A DNA stretch of 64,000 bases from Spirochaetales bacterium UBA6872. GTDB taxonomy: Bacteria > Spirochaetota > Spirochaetia > Sphaerochaetales > Sphaerochaetaceae. Below, in pieces: positions 61,708 through 64,000 of the stretch (its first letter is position 1; each line of letters starts with the position of its first letter). A model generated the notes under the pieces. The model had not been told where the DNA came from, searched no databases, and worked only from the letters and a program-made list of their open reading frames with translations. The stretch spans positions 1-64,000 of the forward strand of contig DKCO01000022.1 of NCBI GenBank assembly GCA_002452215.1, written 5' to 3'. Both the position numbers and the translations under genes were made by a program.

Positions 61708-63420
61708 TTATTTGACGCAAGCTCTCTTTATTTTCTTTGTTGTTGTCACTTCCATGGGTTGATCTACTATAGTAACTTTCTCGATTTTCTTATATTGGGC
61801 AAGACCTTTGTTGACTTCCTGGACTAGTCTTTCCATATGTTCTTGAATATCATTCTTGTCCGGATGCGATGATACAAAGTCATCTGATGGATGTATTACA
61901 GCTTCAATTGCCTCAGATGGCACATCTGGTTTTTCCTGGAAACCTCGAATAAGAATTTGATCGACTTCTTGGTAAAGCTGGAACAAATCCTCTAGCTCTT
62001 CAGGATATACATTCTTGCCACCTTCTGTGACGATAAGGTTTTTGGACCTTCCTTTCAGATAGAGATAGTTTTCATTATCAAGATATCCGAGATCCCCTGT
62101 CTTTAGATAGCCATTTTCGTCAAATAACTCCTTAGTGTGTTCCTCATCATTCAAGTAGCCAGAGCATACGTTGACGCCTTTTACTCTGATCTCTCCGATT
62201 CCATCTTCATTTTTATCGGCTATGATCATATCTATAAACGGGAATACTTTTCCTACAGACTCCACTTTGAAATGCTCTGGAAGATTTAGCGTCAATATAG
62301 GCGATGTCTCGGTAAGGCCATAGCCTTGCAAGAAATTAAGTCCAAGAGCTTGGTACTTTCTGAAGACTTCTGGAGCAAGAGGTCCTGCGCCGCAAATAAG
62401 GATCTTTGCATTGTCTAGGCCCAAGTTCGATAGAATCTTCTTGTTGAAGAATTTGTTCATAGGAGTTATCTTCAAATGCTTCTTGCACCATAGATTTATA
62501 TTCATCAAACTGTTTACAAGAACAACAGTTGCTTCCCCTTTTTTCTTCAATTGCCCTTCAATTCCAGCTAGTATTTTATTGTATAGGAGAGGAATGCCCA
62601 TAAACACTGTAACGTGGCCATTTTTCAGGTCATTGAGCATCCTGGAGACAATGATTCCATGGCCGAAAAGGCATTCTGAGCCGTGTTTGATCGTCTCGAG
62701 TAGCACAGCTGTGCAACAATATGAGTGGTGCAAAGGCAGAAGAGCATAAAGCACATCTTTTTCATTGACACCCATACCATCTGCAGCTTGGTACACATCG
62801 CTTGTTATATTCCTGTGGGAAAGTATCGCTCCCTTTTCATTTCCAGTTGTCCCAGATGTGAAAAGAACAGCTGCTGTATCATACTCAGAGACTTCAACTT
62901 TTTGATCAAGCGGTTCTGTATCTAGCTCGTATACCTTGTATTTGTACTTTTGGTCCTTGCCTTTCAAAAGGCATACGCCAACAAGGGATTTGAACCAAGG
63001 ATTATCCAGCTTTGAAAGTTTTTCGAGAACATCGAGATCGGCAAACACGAATTTGCAATTTGCGAACTCGCCGAGCTGTGCAACACGCTCGATTTTCATT
63101 TGGTTGTCGATAGGGCATACTATACAACCAGCAAACAGGATGCCAAGGTATGCTGTCGCCCATTCTCGTGAGTTCTTTCCATTCACCATTACTTTGTCGC
63201 CCTTTTTCAGTCCCAGCGAAACTAGAAGCGAGGCAACTTTCATTATCTCTATATATTCTTCTTCATATGTGTTGTATATTTTTTCTTTTTCGATTACTGA
63301 AAAACAATGGTTTTTGGGGAACTTCTTCAAAGTCAATAGAAACATCTCAGGAATTGTAGGCCACTCTCCCTTTACGATTTCTGGGTAATTTTTCAGTTCA
63401 TCCCATGAATGATTTGCCAT
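61708..63420 (-). CDS. AMP-forming acyl-CoA synthetase-like ligase
   Basis: 570 aa, ANL superfamily. Motifs in order: LFTSGTTGNEKGAILSHRN (AMP/phosphate loop), HHSYCC, GIPLLYNKILAG, QGYGLTETSP, YLKTGDLGYLD and KNLIVTEGGKNVYPEELE, with the final Lys region VTTTKKIKRACVK. It most resembles long-chain fatty acyl-CoA ligases; free acid, carrier or lipid acceptor is not certain. Spirochaetes that cannot make all their fatty acids use such enzymes on host lipid. Stand-alone gene. Confidence 0.87.
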   Translation of the reverse strand: MANHSWDELKNYPEIVKGEWPTIPEMFLLTLKKFPKNHCFSVIEKEKIYNTYEEEYIEIMKVASLLVSLGLKKGDKVMVNGKNSREWATAYLGILFAGCIVCPIDNQMKIERVAQLGEFANCKFVFADLDVLEKLSKLDNPWFKSLVGVCLLKGKDQKYKYKVYELDTEPLDQKVEVSEYDTAAVLFTSGTTGNEKGAILSHRNITSDVYQAADGMGVNEKDVLYALLPLHHSYCCTAVLLETIKHGSECLFGHGIIVSRMLNDLKNGHVTVFMGIPLLYNKILAGIEGQLKKKGEATVVLVNSLMNINLWCKKHLKITPMNKFFNKKILSNLGLDNAKILICGAGPLAPEVFRKYQALGLNFLQGYGLTETSPILTLNLPEHFKVESVGKVFPFIDMIIADKNEDGIGEIRVKGVNVCSGYLNDEEHTKELFDENGYLKTGDLGYLDNENYLYLKGRSKNLIVTEGGKNVYPEELEDLFQLYQEVDQILIRGFQEKPDVPSEAIEAVIHPSDDFVSSHPDKNDIQEHMERLVQEVNKGLAQYKKIEKVTIVDQPMEVTTTKKIKRACVK

Positions 63421-63572
63421 ATAGTCTCCTTGTTTATCTATTTTGACACTTTGCCACTATTGTAATGAAATAGTCAATACACTAGGAAACTAGTTATATG
63501 CAAAATACTATAATAAAAGAGAATACATTTGCTCTAGTAAGTATTCACTAGTGCCTTTATGCACATTTTTTC

Positions 63573-64000
63573 TTATTCTAGAGGCGGAAACAGAACCGGA
63601 TCGGAGAGTATATCCTTAAGTGTCGGGTATATTGCATCGGAGAGCTTTTCCAATGCTTCTTTGTCTCCAGAGCCCGTTAGGACAGCGACTGTGTAACCGA
63701 CTTTTCCGTTTTTTGCAAATTGCATGTCTACAATCGTGTCACCGACGACGCATACTTGGTTGCTAGTAAGGTTCTTCTCTTGGCATAATTGCTTTATTGC
63801 TTGAGGGTTAGGCTTGTGTTTGCATGATGTGGACTCGCCTGTTCGTATGAAAGATATGTACTTATATGCATCCATTTTCTCGAGGAACATTGAAGTCGAT
63901 ATGTTTGTATCATTAGTTACCATCCCGATTATGTAGCCTCTTTGGTGACATGCTTCAAAGACTGTCCTTACATCTGGAAAGTCCAGATTCTCCAGTTTCT
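63573..64000 (-). CDS. HAD-family phosphatase, Gph-like (partial, start beyond window)
   Basis: The frame is open from the stop at 63573 to the window end, about 142 residues; the N-terminus with the DxD nucleophile lies outside. Seen: LDFPDVRTVFEACHQRGYIIGMVTND (motif II Thr), KHKPNPQAIKQL (motif III Lys) and VVGDTIVDMQFAKN (motif IV). Likely a phosphoglycolate-phosphatase-type enzyme acting on a small phosphate ester. An internal ATG at 63923 gives a shorter frame but is inside the domain and not the real start. Confidence 0.82.
   Translation of the reverse strand, partial: KLENLDFPDVRTVFEACHQRGYIIGMVTNDTNISTSMFLEKMDAYKYISFIRTGESTSCKHKPNPQAIKQLCQEKNLTSNQVCVVGDTIVDMQFAKNGKVGYTVAVLTGSGDKEALEKLSDAIYPTLKDILSDPVLFPPLE

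Overview
The window looks like chromosome from an anaerobic, host- or sediment-type spirochaete (Spirochaetota, Treponema/Sphaerochaeta-like). This is inferred from the AT-rich coding style, exported proteins with an Ala-Ser-Gly type cleavage region, a long (~430 aa) PRPP synthetase, an archaeal-type split glutamate synthase, type III glutamine synthetase and several lipoproteins without wider family. Nothing in the window fixes the genus. Most of it is dense housekeeping and transport DNA. Mobile DNA is limited to the 3' end of an IS4-type transposase (1-~710) and one IS200/IS605-type element (~39.1-41.25 kb).

Layout: 1-2 kb, IS4-type transposase end abutting a 5'-truncated ABC exporter. 2-6.8 kb, a ferric-type ABC importer operon (ATPase, binding protein, double permease) ending in an MBL-fold hydrolase. 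6.8-9.4 kb, FucO-like alcohol dehydrogenase, SSB and a lipoprotein. 9.5-18 kb, argH, PRPP synthetase, an aminotransferase, a very acidic 898-aa protein, an inositol-phosphatase-family enzyme and a HAD-RidA fusion. 18-26.5 kb, TrkH/TrkA potassium uptake, ung, a heparinase II/III-like protein, a Pit phosphate transporter with its PhoU-like partner and a VPVEV-repeat membrane protein. 26.5-35.5 kb, tsaC, DUF1015, then a long plus-strand run (thiN, membrane protein, aroH, membrane protein, SAM hydrolase, ECF transporter, epimerase). 35.6-39.1 kb, tRNA-Thr with a small basic protein, a two-repeat 5'-nucleotidase lipoprotein and tRNA-Asn.

The most interesting region is 41.5-50.8 kb. Glutamine synthetase III (minus strand) and a six-gene plus-strand operon (GATase-II, FMN/ferredoxin glutamate synthase, GXGXG domain, glutamine synthetase I, ANTAR-domain protein, CTP synthase) diverge. 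Each has an intrinsic terminator just upstream of its first ribosome-binding site. In each leader the terminator's 5' arm overlaps a hairpin with an AxxGxx hexaloop (AAAGGC and AAAGGT), which is the recognition signature of ANTAR antiterminators. The operon's own fifth gene is an ANTAR protein with a pseudo-receiver domain. This reads as a complete, self-controlled antitermination circuit for ammonia assimilation.

50.8-64 kb holds rsmA, pta, tyrA-mtaB, cysE, bioY and birA (divergent, with a BirA operator), argS, an mtaD-mtnA pair for MTA/5'-deoxyadenosine salvage, an acyl-CoA-synthetase-like ligase and a partial HAD phosphatase. A recurrent pattern across the window is a -10-like hexamer 6-8 nt before an ATG with no Shine-Dalgarno sequence (trkA, ung, rsmA, tyrA, birA, mtaD, tnpB), suggesting frequent leaderless transcripts.
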